From: Pseudidiomarina aestuarii | GTDB taxonomy: Bacteria > Pseudomonadota > Gammaproteobacteria > Enterobacterales > Alteromonadaceae | Assembly: GCF_003987355.1 (NCBI RefSeq) | Contig: NZ_PIPR01000001.1 | Location: 372,001 to 436,000 of the forward strand | DNA length: 64,000 bases | Direction of reading: 5' to 3' | Shown: positions 26,425-34,751 of the stretch, one piece after another | Numbering within the stretch: position 1 is the stretch's first letter | Layout of the letters: each line of letters starts with the position of its first letter | Made by a program: the position numbers and the translations under genes | The notes under the pieces: generated by a model | Databases searched by the model: none | What the model was told of the DNA's origin: nothing | The model's input: only the letters and a program-made list of their open reading frames with translations

Positions 26425-26464
26425 TAAGGCACGTAACCGTTGATGCAACGTAAAGGAGGCGAAT

Positions 26465-26917
26465 ATGAGTTCAAATAATAAAGACGCCGCACCTATCATC
26501 GAAAAGCTACGACAATTCTATGATGAATTTGCGGAAAGTAGTTTAGATAAGTTAGGTGACATTTATACAGAGGATGTCACTTTTATTGACCCCATTCATC
26601 AAACCAATGGCCTTGACGATCTCAAAGCGTATTTCAAGCATACCATGGCCGGTGTATCTCAATGTCATTTCGCCTTTGACGAGCAGCGCGGTGACAACGA
26701 AGTGCAGTTCTTAACATGGCAAATGCGGCTCATCCATCCGAAGTTAGCGAAAGGGCGAGAAATTGTGGTCCCTGGTGTTAGCGAATTACACATACGGGAT
26801 AATAAGATCCGCAAGCAACAAGATTATTACGACCTCGGAGCCATGCTCTACGAACATATCGCACTACTTGGCTTTGTGATCGACAAAGTGAAACAACGTT
26901 TAGTGCTGAAGGACTAG
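26465..26917 (+). CDS. NTF2/SnoaL-like protein
   Basis: Product of 150 residues with an NTF2-like cone fold pattern: LRQFYDEFAESSLDKLGDIYTEDVTFIDPIHQTNGLDDLKAYF, typical of SnoaL-type proteins. No signal peptide. Proteins of this group can be small enzymes or ligand-binding proteins. Ribosome binding site AAGGAGG precedes the ATG; only 8 bp separate it from the SDR gene. Its constant position in such photolyase/SDR/FAD/CFA operons suggests a role in the same pathway, but that is inference. Confidence 0.8.
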   Translation: MSSNNKDAAPIIEKLRQFYDEFAESSLDKLGDIYTEDVTFIDPIHQTNGLDDLKAYFKHTMAGVSQCHFAFDEQRGDNEVQFLTWQMRLIHPKLAKGREIVVPGVSELHIRDNKIRKQQDYYDLGAMLYEHIALLGFVIDKVKQRLVLKD

Positions 26918-26925
26918 GGGGCACT

Positions 26926-27642
26926 ATGAATATTTTAATCACTGGAGCGACCTCAGGTATCGGTAAGCAGGTTGCTTTGGATTATGCAGCCGCTGGGCAC
27001 CACGTGGTAGCCTGCGGGCGCAATCAAGAGTCCTTAGCCGCATTGGTTGCTCAATTCCCGAACAACATAGCTGGCCAACAGTTGGATGTGACTGATGTTG
27101 AAGCCACACAAAATGTATTGAAGACTTATTTAGACTTGGACGTCGTTATTTTATCGGCAGGTGTCTGTGAGTATGTCGACATTGAGACCTTCTCGACAGC
27201 TATGTTCGAGCGCGTATATGAGGTGAATATCTTCGGTACATTGCGCTGTGTCGAGGCACTGTTGCCAAATCTTCGGCGCGGTGCCAAGTTGGTGTTTGTG
27301 GGCAGTACAGCACGCTTGCTGCCATTCACCAGAGCGGAAGCTTACGGTAGTTCCAAAGCTGCGCTGCAATATATCGCACGCAGTCTGCAAGTTGATCTGG
27401 CAGATAGAGGCATCCGTGTGCAGACGGTGTCGCCTGGTTTTGTTGAAACACCCATGACCGACGCGAATGACTTCGAAATGCCAATGCGCGTAAGTGTGGA
27501 GTTTGCCTCGAAAGCGATTCGGCAGGGTATAAAAGCGAATCGAACAGATATTACCTTTCCGAGAGTGTTCGGTTGGTTTTTAAAAATACTTTCCAGATTG
27601 CCACAAAGCTGGCAAGTTGCAGTATCAAAACGGATTGCCTAA
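26926..27642 (+). CDS. Short-chain dehydrogenase/reductase
   Basis: Product of 238 residues with the SDR cofactor motif GATSGIGKQ near the start, VILSAG, catalytic Ser in FVGSTARLLP and the catalytic pair YGSSK. The C-terminal PGFVETPMT is standard. Cofactor NAD(P)H; substrate unknown, perhaps an acyl chain or oxidised lipid, judged only from its operon. Confidence 0.92.
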   Translation: MNILITGATSGIGKQVALDYAAAGHHVVACGRNQESLAALVAQFPNNIAGQQLDVTDVEATQNVLKTYLDLDVVILSAGVCEYVDIETFSTAMFERVYEVNIFGTLRCVEALLPNLRRGAKLVFVGSTARLLPFTRAEAYGSSKAALQYIARSLQVDLADRGIRVQTVSPGFVETPMTDANDFEMPMRVSVEFASKAIRQGIKANRTDITFPRVFGWFLKILSRLPQSWQVAVSKRIA

Positions 27643-27657
27643 GGCGGAAAGAGCGCA

Positions 27658-28983
27658 ATGAAGATAGCAATTATTGGTTCGGGAATAGCCGGATTAACGA
27701 GCGCGTGGTTACTACACCGCAAGCATGATGTCACTGTCTTTGAAAAAAATGACTACATTGGTGGACACACTCATACCATCGATTTAGAAAAAGATGGTCA
27801 GGCCTACGCCGTCGACACTGGTTTTATTGTCTTTAACGATAGAACCTATCCGTATTTTCGAGCTTTGATGCGGGAAATTGGGGTAGATTGGCGTGATACC
27901 GAAATGAGTTTCAGTGTTCGCGATCCACTCAGTGGTCTTGAATATAACGGACATAATCTGAATACACTATTTGCCCAGCGCAGTAACTTGTTTAAACCTT
28001 CTTTTTATCGTCTGTTGTCAGGTATCGTCCAGTTCAACAAAGCGGCAAAATCAGCGTATGAGAAAGGTGGTGATGCGTTAGATACAGTGACGTTGGGTGA
28101 ATTCATTGCTGAGCAGAATTTGTCGCAAGACGTTTCAGACTATTATTTGTTGCCTATGGTCGCGGCGATTTGGTCGGCCAGTTTACAGGAAGCCGAGCAG
28201 TTCCCGTTAGGGTTCTTCCTGCGCTTTTTCAATAATCATGGGTTATTGAATATCTCGGACCGACCACAGTGGGCAACGATAGTCGGTGGTTCCAGTGCTT
28301 ATATTCCAAAGTTAACCGCCGGGTTCGCTGACCAGATTCGTTTGAACAGTAAAATCTCACGCGTCCAGCGGCGCGAGCAAGAACAGGACTCGGTTTTGAT
28401 CGAGTTTGTCGATCGTCAACCCGAAAGCTTTGATGCGGTTATTTTTGCTTGCCACAGTGATGAGGCCTTAGATTTACTGGCAGACCCTGATGCAGCTGAG
28501 CGTGATGTCCTCACCAATATCCCATATCAGATGAACGATGTTGTGTTACATACGGATACTCGCTTGTTACCGCGAGCGCAGCGAGCTTGGGCGAGTTGGA
28601 ACTATTTGCTCCATCATGGCGAGCAGGCGCGGACACGGCCAAGTTCAGTCACGTATAATATGAATATTTTGCAGGGGGTAGAGTCACCGCACACATTTTG
28701 TGTGACGTTGAATAATACCGCGGCTATTCAACCCGATAAAATTATTGGTCAATACGCCTATTCACACCCGGTTTACAGTGTCGCTTCGATGGCAGCTCGC
28801 CAACGTCGTCACGAAATCAATGGTCATCGCCAAACCTATTTTACCGGTGCGTACTGGTATAACGGGTTCCATGAAGATGGTGTTCGCAGTGCAGTGGACG
28901 TCGCTCGTATGCTGGGTTCTGATTGGCGCACTGATTTAGATACCAGTGCAGGTTTGGAACCAAAGTCTGGAACCACAACCTGA
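27658..28983 (+). CDS. FAD-dependent oxidoreductase, amine-oxidase/desaturase-like
   Basis: Flavoprotein of 441 residues with the N-terminal dinucleotide-binding motif IAIIGSGIAGLTSAWLL and the second FAD contact GGHTHTID. Further features are ACHSDEALDLLADP and a C-terminal FTGAYWYNGFHEDGVRSAVDVARMLG. It belongs to the amine-oxidase-like superfamily that also holds carotenoid and fatty-acid desaturases. Homologues accompany cfa-like genes in ChrR/sigma E regulons; by analogy with R. sphaeroides UfaD, unsaturated-acyl oxidation is plausible but not shown. Stop codon overlaps the next start (TGATG). Confidence 0.88.
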   Translation: MKIAIIGSGIAGLTSAWLLHRKHDVTVFEKNDYIGGHTHTIDLEKDGQAYAVDTGFIVFNDRTYPYFRALMREIGVDWRDTEMSFSVRDPLSGLEYNGHNLNTLFAQRSNLFKPSFYRLLSGIVQFNKAAKSAYEKGGDALDTVTLGEFIAEQNLSQDVSDYYLLPMVAAIWSASLQEAEQFPLGFFLRFFNNHGLLNISDRPQWATIVGGSSAYIPKLTAGFADQIRLNSKISRVQRREQEQDSVLIEFVDRQPESFDAVIFACHSDEALDLLADPDAAERDVLTNIPYQMNDVVLHTDTRLLPRAQRAWASWNYLLHHGEQARTRPSSVTYNMNILQGVESPHTFCVTLNNTAAIQPDKIIGQYAYSHPVYSVASMAARQRRHEINGHRQTYFTGAYWYNGFHEDGVRSAVDVARMLGSDWRTDLDTSAGLEPKSGTTT

Positions 28984-29735
28984 TGCTCAGTAGCGCCTTA
29001 CAGAAAGGTCAGGTATTTCACCGTCGTTACCGACCGACGGAACACCAATTCCATTATTCGACGACGCAATGGTGGCTGGCTCTCGATGAGTTAGACACCT
29101 TGCATCAATGTAGCCATTTGCTGTCAACAAGACGGTTTGCGCCTTTGTGGTTCCGGCGGGCTGATTATTTACGTGGCTCGGTAGGAGACTTGGCTACTTG
29201 TGTCCGCCAAAAGCTGACTGAGCTGACTGGAAATAAAGTGACAGGGCGGGTATTTTTCCTCGGTAACTTAAGAACTTGGGGATTATATTTCAGTCCTATT
29301 AACTGCTATTTCGTCGAGGATGAAGCAGGTCATTACAGCTATATGCTTGCCGAAGTCAGTAATACCCCGTGGAATGAGCGGCATTATTATGCAATTGATA
29401 TGGCTGATGCGGCGACCGAAACGACGCGTGCGGAGCATCCAAAAGCATTTCATGTGTCGCCGTTTAATCCGTTAGAAATGAGCTATCAATGGCGTATCAA
29501 GCCACCGTTGAATCACGTTGAAGCACGTTCCCTGATTCAATTGGATGCGGTGCGCGAGACGAAACATTTTCGTGCCAGTTTGGCACTACAACGAGTCGAA
29601 TTGAACCCAAGAGCAATTCGTTCCGTATTTCTTAGATATCCGATCAACACAGTAACGACTGTGGCGGCGATTTATTGGCAAGCGTTAAAGCTATTCCTCA
29701 AACGCACACCAATATACGACCACCCAGCGAGTTAA
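28983..29735 (+). CDS. DUF1365 family protein
   Basis: Product of 250 residues, N-terminal MLSSALQKGQVFHRRYRPTEHQFHY..., typical of DUF1365 (G.V.H.R..P..H.F.Y), with LGNLRTWGLYFSPINCYFV and the KAFHVSPFNPLEMSYQWR segment conserved in the family. No membrane segment is evident except a hydrophobic stretch near 222-238. Function unknown; DUF1365 genes nearly always neighbour cfa-like and FAD oxidoreductase genes, as here. Coupled to the previous gene by overlap. Confidence 0.9.
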   Translation: MLSSALQKGQVFHRRYRPTEHQFHYSTTQWWLALDELDTLHQCSHLLSTRRFAPLWFRRADYLRGSVGDLATCVRQKLTELTGNKVTGRVFFLGNLRTWGLYFSPINCYFVEDEAGHYSYMLAEVSNTPWNERHYYAIDMADAATETTRAEHPKAFHVSPFNPLEMSYQWRIKPPLNHVEARSLIQLDAVRETKHFRASLALQRVELNPRAIRSVFLRYPINTVTTVAAIYWQALKLFLKRTPIYDHPAS

Positions 29736-29750
29736 TACACAGGAAGCGTT

Positions 29751-30989
29751 ATGTACAAGGGTGAAACTGTGCTTGCAGAGCAACAACAAGAATCAAGCTT
29801 CGACCGGATGGCTCGAAAACTCGTCTTAAATTTACTGAGTCGTATTCGGCATGGCCGATTCGTCATCAAAGAGCAGGGGACACTATTGGGTGATTTTGGC
29901 GATGCAACGAGTTCGCTCGTAGCGGAAGTCAATGTACTTCATTTCTCGTTCTACCGTCGGATGTTGCTGAAAGGGAGTATTGGCGCGGCTGAACTATTTA
30001 TTGACCAAGCCTGGGAAACCCCCGATTTGACCGCGGTGATTCAGGTGTTCGCGCGCAATCTTCGCGCACTGGATGAGCTCGAAGCTAAATTCAGTTGGTT
30101 GCTATTGCCGTTCCAGAAATTCCAGCATTGGCGTCGCAGTAATAGTAAGCAACAAGCCAAAGAAAACATCTCAGCGCACTATGACCTGGGCAATGATTTG
30201 TATCAGGCGTTTCTCGACCCAAGGCTGCAGTATTCTAGTGCAGTTTATCCAAGTGCTCAGTCGACACTGGCCGAGGCGCAAGAACACAAGCTCAAACGGT
30301 TGTGTGATTCGCTAGAACTTACTGCGGCTGACCATTTGATTGAAATCGGCACTGGCTGGGGCGGCTTGGCTGTTTTTGCAGCCAAGAATTATGGCTGTCG
30401 GGTGACCACGACGACCATTTCAACCGAACAGCATGACTACGTCCGCGATTTGTTGGTGCAAGAAGGTTTGACTGAGCAAGTCACCCTACTGAAGCAAGAT
30501 TATCGTGATTTGACGGGAACCTACGATAAGTTGGTCTCCGTTGAAATGATTGAAGCGGTGGGGCGTTCTTACATGCCGACATTCTTCAAGACCTGTAGTC
30601 GGTTGTTGAAGCCTGAGGGCAAGATGGCGTTGCAGGCGATTACCATCGCTGACCAGCGAATGAAATCTTACGCAAACTCGGTCGATTTTATTCAGAAATA
30701 TATTTTCCCGGGCGGCTTTTTGCCATCCATCACGATGATGTCAGAAATGTTCACCAAGCACACTGATATGGTCATGCGTCATATTGACGATATTGGCTTT
30801 GATTACGCGCGCACCTTAAAAGACTGGCGCGTTCAATTTAATGCCAAGCATCCAGAATTAAAAGCTTCGGGTTATGATGACCGCTTCGGTCGTTTATGGA
30901 ACTACTATTTAGCGTATTGCGAAGGTGGTTTTCGTGAACGTGCTGTGTCTGCGGTGCAACTGGTGGCCACCAAGCCTATGTGTCGCTAA
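29751..30989 (+). CDS. cfa: Cyclopropane-fatty-acid-synthase-family methyltransferase
   Basis: SAM-dependent methyltransferase of 412 residues acting on unsaturated acyl chains of membrane phospholipid. SAM-binding motif I is EIGTGWGG (198-205); VSVEMIEAVG and the C-terminal YLAYCEGGFRE, with the Cys conserved in Cfa enzymes, are present. The N-terminal 130 residues form the lipid-binding domain (AELFIDQAWETPDLTAVIQVFARN). In the ChrR regulon of R. sphaeroides the homologue (CfaA, later UfaM) makes a methylated acyl intermediate of furan fatty acids; whether this one makes cyclopropane or methyl-branched products cannot be read from sequence. Start ATG 29751 follows GGAAG. Confidence 0.9.
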   Translation: MYKGETVLAEQQQESSFDRMARKLVLNLLSRIRHGRFVIKEQGTLLGDFGDATSSLVAEVNVLHFSFYRRMLLKGSIGAAELFIDQAWETPDLTAVIQVFARNLRALDELEAKFSWLLLPFQKFQHWRRSNSKQQAKENISAHYDLGNDLYQAFLDPRLQYSSAVYPSAQSTLAEAQEHKLKRLCDSLELTAADHLIEIGTGWGGLAVFAAKNYGCRVTTTTISTEQHDYVRDLLVQEGLTEQVTLLKQDYRDLTGTYDKLVSVEMIEAVGRSYMPTFFKTCSRLLKPEGKMALQAITIADQRMKSYANSVDFIQKYIFPGGFLPSITMMSEMFTKHTDMVMRHIDDIGFDYARTLKDWRVQFNAKHPELKASGYDDRFGRLWNYYLAYCEGGFRERAVSAVQLVATKPMCR

Positions 30990-30991
30990 CT

Positions 30992-31561
30992 ATGTCGATT
31001 GCCAGCAAAGCTCAACTGAAAAAAACGTTTTCTTGGCAGAATATGCGCCGCATAGCTGGGCTGTTTCTGTTTGATGCAGTTTGGTTTGCTGCGGTGATTG
31101 GACGAGGTGACTGGTTACTCGTTACAGCTTTGCTGGTCGTCGCTCAGATTGGCTTAGCTTGGAAAGGCGGAGCGTTAATAGGGAAGCGTTCATTTTATCT
31201 TTACACGCTGCTACTCCTGCTTGGCTTAGGCCTCGAAGGTACCGTTATTCTCTCAGGCATTATCAGCTTCACCGAGGGCCCCTTTCCATGGTGGCTAGTA
31301 CTTCTTTGGTTTGGTTTTGTTGCCATGCTGATGAACACACTGGATTGGCTAGCAGGTCGCTACTGGTTGGCCAGTTTCTTTGGAATCGCCTCGGGACCTC
31401 TAACCTATGCCATAGGGATACGATTAGATGCCGCTACCTTGCACGGTCCTGAGTGGCAACTTTGGGCCCTTTATGGGGTCTTATGGTGCATCTATATGCT
31501 GATCTTTGCGTATGTCATGAAGCTTCAAGGAGAGTCCCATGAAGAGACAAAAACGGCTTAG
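30992..31561 (+). CDS. DUF2878 membrane protein
   Basis: Product of 189 residues with about five to six hydrophobic segments (GLFLFDAVWFAAVIGRG, LLVTALLVVAQIGLAW, LYTLLLLLGLGLEGTVIL, WWLVLLWFGFVAMLMNTL, LWALYGVLWCIYMLIFAYV). The pattern fits DUF2878. The ATG at 30992 is two bases after the cfa stop; a GTG at 30980 inside cfa is an alternative. It overlaps the next gene by 23 bp. Unknown inner-membrane partner of the lipid-modification genes. Confidence 0.82.
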   Translation: MSIASKAQLKKTFSWQNMRRIAGLFLFDAVWFAAVIGRGDWLLVTALLVVAQIGLAWKGGALIGKRSFYLYTLLLLLGLGLEGTVILSGIISFTEGPFPWWLVLLWFGFVAMLMNTLDWLAGRYWLASFFGIASGPLTYAIGIRLDAATLHGPEWQLWALYGVLWCIYMLIFAYVMKLQGESHEETKTA

Positions 31562-32075
31562 TTGGTTTGTTGCTGCAAGTGTTATTGGTTTGAGTTCAGT
31601 AACGTTTTCTGCTCAAGGTGCCTGCGTCAACGACCAGTTTGAAAGTTTAGAAGTGGTTGGCGAAACCCGGCTGTCGGTATTGTTTTGGGATGTATACGAT
31701 GCTCAATTACGCACCGATAGCGGGAATTATGATAGTTATGACCAGCGCGCCCTTCGCTTGACTTACCTGCGTGAAATTAAAGCGACAGAACTTGTTGAGA
31801 GCACTCAGGAAGAGTGGGAACGATTGGGAATCGAGATTACTGAGAATCATCAGACTTGGCTGCAAGAACTGAATCAAATGTGGCCTGACGTGAAAAAAGG
31901 CACCTGTTTGATGATGATTGAGGACGCTGATGGATTCGCTCAATTTCATTCGGCAGATGGGCAATTAGGAACCATCCAGTCGGCTACGTTCACAGATGAC
32001 TTTTTAGCCATTTGGCTCGATGAAAATTCTCGCTTCAAAGACGAGCGGAATGAATTAATAGGAGCAGGATCATGA
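31539..32075 (+). CDS. Secreted chalcone-isomerase-like protein
   Basis: Product of 178 residues with a signal peptide ending near SAQGA. The mature part (FESLEVVGETRLSVLFWDVYDAQLRTDSG, ALRLTYLREIKATELVESTQEEWERLGI) fits the chalcone isomerase-like fold, whose eukaryotic FAP members bind fatty acids. Bacterial members have no demonstrated chalcone isomerase activity. A periplasmic lipid-binding role is consistent with the operon. Start overlaps DUF2878; the end overlaps the next gene by 4 bp. Confidence 0.85.
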   Translation: MKRQKRLSWFVAASVIGLSSVTFSAQGACVNDQFESLEVVGETRLSVLFWDVYDAQLRTDSGNYDSYDQRALRLTYLREIKATELVESTQEEWERLGIEITENHQTWLQELNQMWPDVKKGTCLMMIEDADGFAQFHSADGQLGTIQSATFTDDFLAIWLDENSRFKDERNELIGAGS

Positions 32076-32596
32076 CAAAGAAATTTAGCATTATCGCGGC
32101 ATTTATTTTGGTACTAGCAGCCTGTTCTTCGAGTATTGAAGATTATCGTGGTGAAACTCCAGAATTGAAACTTGAAGAGTTTTTTAATGGTGAGTTAGTA
32201 GCTTATGGTGTTGTCCAAGATTACAGCGGAGAAGTCATTCAACGGTTTCGAGTGGAGATGGTTGGCACCTGGGAAGGTAACGAAGGCGTGCTCGATGAAC
32301 AGTTTTATTATGCTGATGGACGCGAGCAAGAACGTATTTGGTATCTCACGAAGACTGGGCCAAATGAATACGAAGGTCGCGCTAGTGACGTAGAGGGCGT
32401 GGCCAAGGGTAAAACCGTTGGCAATGTGTTGACCTGGGAATATGTTTTAGTCATTGAAATGGACGGTGAACCGTTTTCAGTCACGCTCGATGATTGGATG
32501 TATCTGGTCGACGCAGACAATATGATCAACCGCACTAAAATGTACAAATACGGCTTACCAGTGGGTGAACTGACGCTCTATATCGGTAAACGTTAA
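32072..32596 (+). CDS. DUF3833 lipoprotein
   Basis: Product of 174 residues beginning MTKKFSIIAAFILVLAACSS, with lipobox LAAC. The mature part (LKLEEFFNGELVAYGVVQDYSGEVIQRFRVEMVGTW) fits DUF3833, a beta-rich lipoprotein family that is frequently encoded beside chalcone-isomerase-like and cfa genes. ATGA overlap with the previous gene. It is the last gene of the operon and is followed by a terminator. Confidence 0.88.
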   Translation: MTKKFSIIAAFILVLAACSSSIEDYRGETPELKLEEFFNGELVAYGVVQDYSGEVIQRFRVEMVGTWEGNEGVLDEQFYYADGREQERIWYLTKTGPNEYEGRASDVEGVAKGKTVGNVLTWEYVLVIEMDGEPFSVTLDDWMYLVDADNMINRTKMYKYGLPVGELTLYIGKR

Positions 32597-32614
32597 TGCG
32601 TATAGTGTGCGCAT

Positions 32615-32645
32615 AAAAAAGCCCCAATTCAATGGGGCTTTGTTC
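32615..32645. terminator. Bidirectional terminator after the photolyase operon
   Basis: AAGCCCC (32619-32625) pairs with GGGGCTT (32634-32640), flanked by an A6 run on the left and TTGTT on the right. It serves the operon and, on the other strand, the convergent histone-H1-like gene. Confidence 0.85.
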
Positions 32646-32666
32646 TATCTGAAGTTCGTGTATGAC

Positions 32667-33089
32667 TTAGTTATCATAGCCACGCGGTAGACGCGACAAT
32701 GTAGCGTCTTCTTCGAGTTTCTTCTTCCACAACTCTTTGGCTGTTAAACCACCCGAATTAGCAGAAGCCGATTTTTTCGCGGCGGCTTTTTTAGCTGGAG
32801 CAGCCTTTTTAGCTGGTGCCTTTGCAGCGGCCGCTTTCTTCGCAGGAGCAGCTTTGGCAGCAGGTTTTGCGGCTTCTTTTGCAGGCTTCTTAGCCGCTGT
32901 TTTAGTCGCTTTTTTAGCGCCACCCTTCAGCTCGTCCACTTGCTCAGCCAATTGCGCTAGGCGCATGTTTTTGCCACCATCCACGCTATACCAACCACCA
33001 CTTGCTTCAATTTTCGGTTGTTTACCGTGGGCTTGCTGATAAGCTTCAGTAAAATCAGCAAGAACTTTGTCTTTATCAAGTTTGCTCAT
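32667..33089 (-). CDS. Histone-H1-like Lys/Ala-rich protein
   Basis: Product of 140 residues. Residues 1-54 form a small folded part (FTEAYQQAHGKQP.IEASGGWYSVDGGKN). Residues 55-110 are almost only Ala, Lys and Pro, with KKAAPAKK-type repeats as in bacterial H1-like proteins such as AlgP or HU tails. The end (LTAKELWKKKLEEDATLSRLPRGYDN) is a second conserved patch. It probably binds DNA or RNA through the basic tail. Ribosome binding site AGGATAT lies close before the ATG. Confidence 0.75.
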   Translation of the reverse strand: MSKLDKDKVLADFTEAYQQAHGKQPKIEASGGWYSVDGGKNMRLAQLAEQVDELKGGAKKATKTAAKKPAKEAAKPAAKAAPAKKAAAAKAPAKKAAPAKKAAAKKSASANSGGLTAKELWKKKLEEDATLSRLPRGYDN

Positions 33090-33231
33090 GCAATATATCC
33101 TATGGATTACCTTTTTAAAGATGAAATTTTATAAATGAACAGTTCGCTTCATTTTTATACCGTTTTTTACGGAGCTTGTCCAACGACCTCGTTGAAGTGA
33201 GATAAATACGAGCTTAGAAGGAGCCATACCC

Positions 33232-33990
33232 ATGTTAGAGCGCCAACAATTAAACAGCTATTTAGCTGACTTCTTTCAGGTCGACTCGATTCAAGATTAT
33301 TGTCCAAATGGGCTGCAAGTCGAGGGGCGGAGTGCCATTCAAACCATTGTGACTGGAGTTACAGCAAGCCAAGCTTTGATCGAAGCGGCCGTCAGTAGAA
33401 ATGCTGATGCGATATTGGTTCACCATGGTTATTTTTGGAAGAACGAGCGCAGTGAAATAGTGGGGATGAAGAAGCGCCGGTTACAACTTTTGTTGCAGCA
33501 TGACATCAATTTATTTGCCTATCATTTACCGCTGGATATTCATCCGCGGGTGGGAAATAACATTCAGTTAGCAGAAAAGCTGGGAATTTTGGAGGCACGC
33601 ATTGTCGCGGCGGCAAATCCACCGGGTGTCATGATGATGGGGGATGTGTCGGGCAATCACAGTAGCGTGACCTTTGCTCAACATATTGAGAGTGTTCTTG
33701 GACGAACACTGACCTGCCAAATTGATCGAAACGATCCCATTCGAACCATTGCTTGGTGTACTGGGGGCGGGCAGGGTTTTATTGATATTGCGGCAGATGT
33801 TGGCATCGATGCATATTTGACGGGTGAAGTTTCTGAGCAAACCGTGCATAGCGCTCGCGAGCAAGGATTAGCATTTTTCGCCGCAGGCCATCATGCAACC
33901 GAGCGCTACGGCATTAAAGCGCTTGGTGAACATTTGGCGGAACGGTTTGAATTAACGCACCACTTTATTGATATCGATAACCCTGCATGA
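33232..33990 (+). CDS. NIF3-like dinuclear metal-binding protein (YbgI)
   Basis: Product of 252 residues, typical for YbgI (247). Conserved metal-binding motifs include DAILVHHGYFWK and the C-terminal FFAAGHHATERYGIKALGEHLAE. Also LQVEGRS..I..IVTGVTAS. A GTP cyclohydrolase I type 2 annotation is common but its physiological reaction is uncertain. Its end overlaps cmoM (ATGA). Confidence 0.93.
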   Translation: MLERQQLNSYLADFFQVDSIQDYCPNGLQVEGRSAIQTIVTGVTASQALIEAAVSRNADAILVHHGYFWKNERSEIVGMKKRRLQLLLQHDINLFAYHLPLDIHPRVGNNIQLAEKLGILEARIVAAANPPGVMMMGDVSGNHSSVTFAQHIESVLGRTLTCQIDRNDPIRTIAWCTGGGQGFIDIAADVGIDAYLTGEVSEQTVHSAREQGLAFFAAGHHATERYGIKALGEHLAERFELTHHFIDIDNPA

Positions 33991-34751
33991 GTGAACATGA
34001 CCAAAGCTTTGCTTCGATGACGGGCAAGTTTCAGCGTAATATTTACGCCACAACGAAGGGTCGATTGAGACTCGCGGTTCTGAAACGTGACTTGGCGTCG
34101 TTTTACGAAGCATCACCGTTAAGAATATTAGATATTGGAGGCGGGCTAGGGCAGTTATCCGCTTGGTTCATTGCGGCTGGACACCAAGTCACACACACAG
34201 ATATCGCTGCCGAAATGGTTGTCGAAGCGAAAGCGCTGCATCAGCAGCAGGGGTTACTAGCGCATCGCTACGAAGTCGCGGCATTGCAAGATTTACCGCA
34301 GCTTCTCGAGTCCGAGCACTATGATTTAGTGTTATGCCATGCAGTATTGGAGTGGATGGCTAATCCTGAGCAAGCGCTGCTGGTTATCAAGCGACTGCTG
34401 GCTCCCAACGGACAACTGTCGTTGATGTTCTACAATCGTAATGCAAAGTATTTTGCGAACGCCATTTATGGCAATTTCGACTATGTTCAAAGCAATTTGA
34501 AGGTGAAGAAAACAGTTCGACTCAGTCCACAGCAACCGCTGGATCCCAATCAGGTTGAGCAGTGGATCCAGGCCCAAAATGGTCACGTTTTAAGCAAAAC
34601 GGGTGTTCGGGTTATTCATGATTATCTCCGTAACCCAAAGGATGCCGAGCAATTTGACCAACTGTTAGAAATTGAACTCAGATTCAACCAAGAATCCCCA
34701 TTTCGTGATTTAGGCCGCTATTTGCATTGGCTCATTCGTTTTGACGAGTAA
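33987..34751 (+). CDS. cmoM: tRNA 5-carboxymethoxyuridine methyltransferase
   Basis: SAM methyltransferase of 254 residues that in E. coli makes the methyl ester of cmo5U34 in tRNAs. Motif I is LDIGGGLGQLSAW; HAVLEWMANPEQAL, LMFYNRNAKYFANAIYGNFDYVQ, LSPQQPLDPNQVEQWI and KTGVRVIHDYLRNP align closely with E. coli CmoM. Coupled to the NIF3 gene by a 4-bp overlap. The partners cmoA and cmoB are not in this window. Confidence 0.93.
   Translation: MSEHDQSFASMTGKFQRNIYATTKGRLRLAVLKRDLASFYEASPLRILDIGGGLGQLSAWFIAAGHQVTHTDIAAEMVVEAKALHQQQGLLAHRYEVAALQDLPQLLESEHYDLVLCHAVLEWMANPEQALLVIKRLLAPNGQLSLMFYNRNAKYFANAIYGNFDYVQSNLKVKKTVRLSPQQPLDPNQVEQWIQAQNGHVLSKTGVRVIHDYLRNPKDAEQFDQLLEIELRFNQESPFRDLGRYLHWLIRFDE

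Noticed and set aside
32737-33039. A 100-codon Ala/Phe-rich frame opposite the histone-H1-like gene
   Set aside because: It is the antisense of the Lys/Ala repeat codons and has no ribosome binding site.
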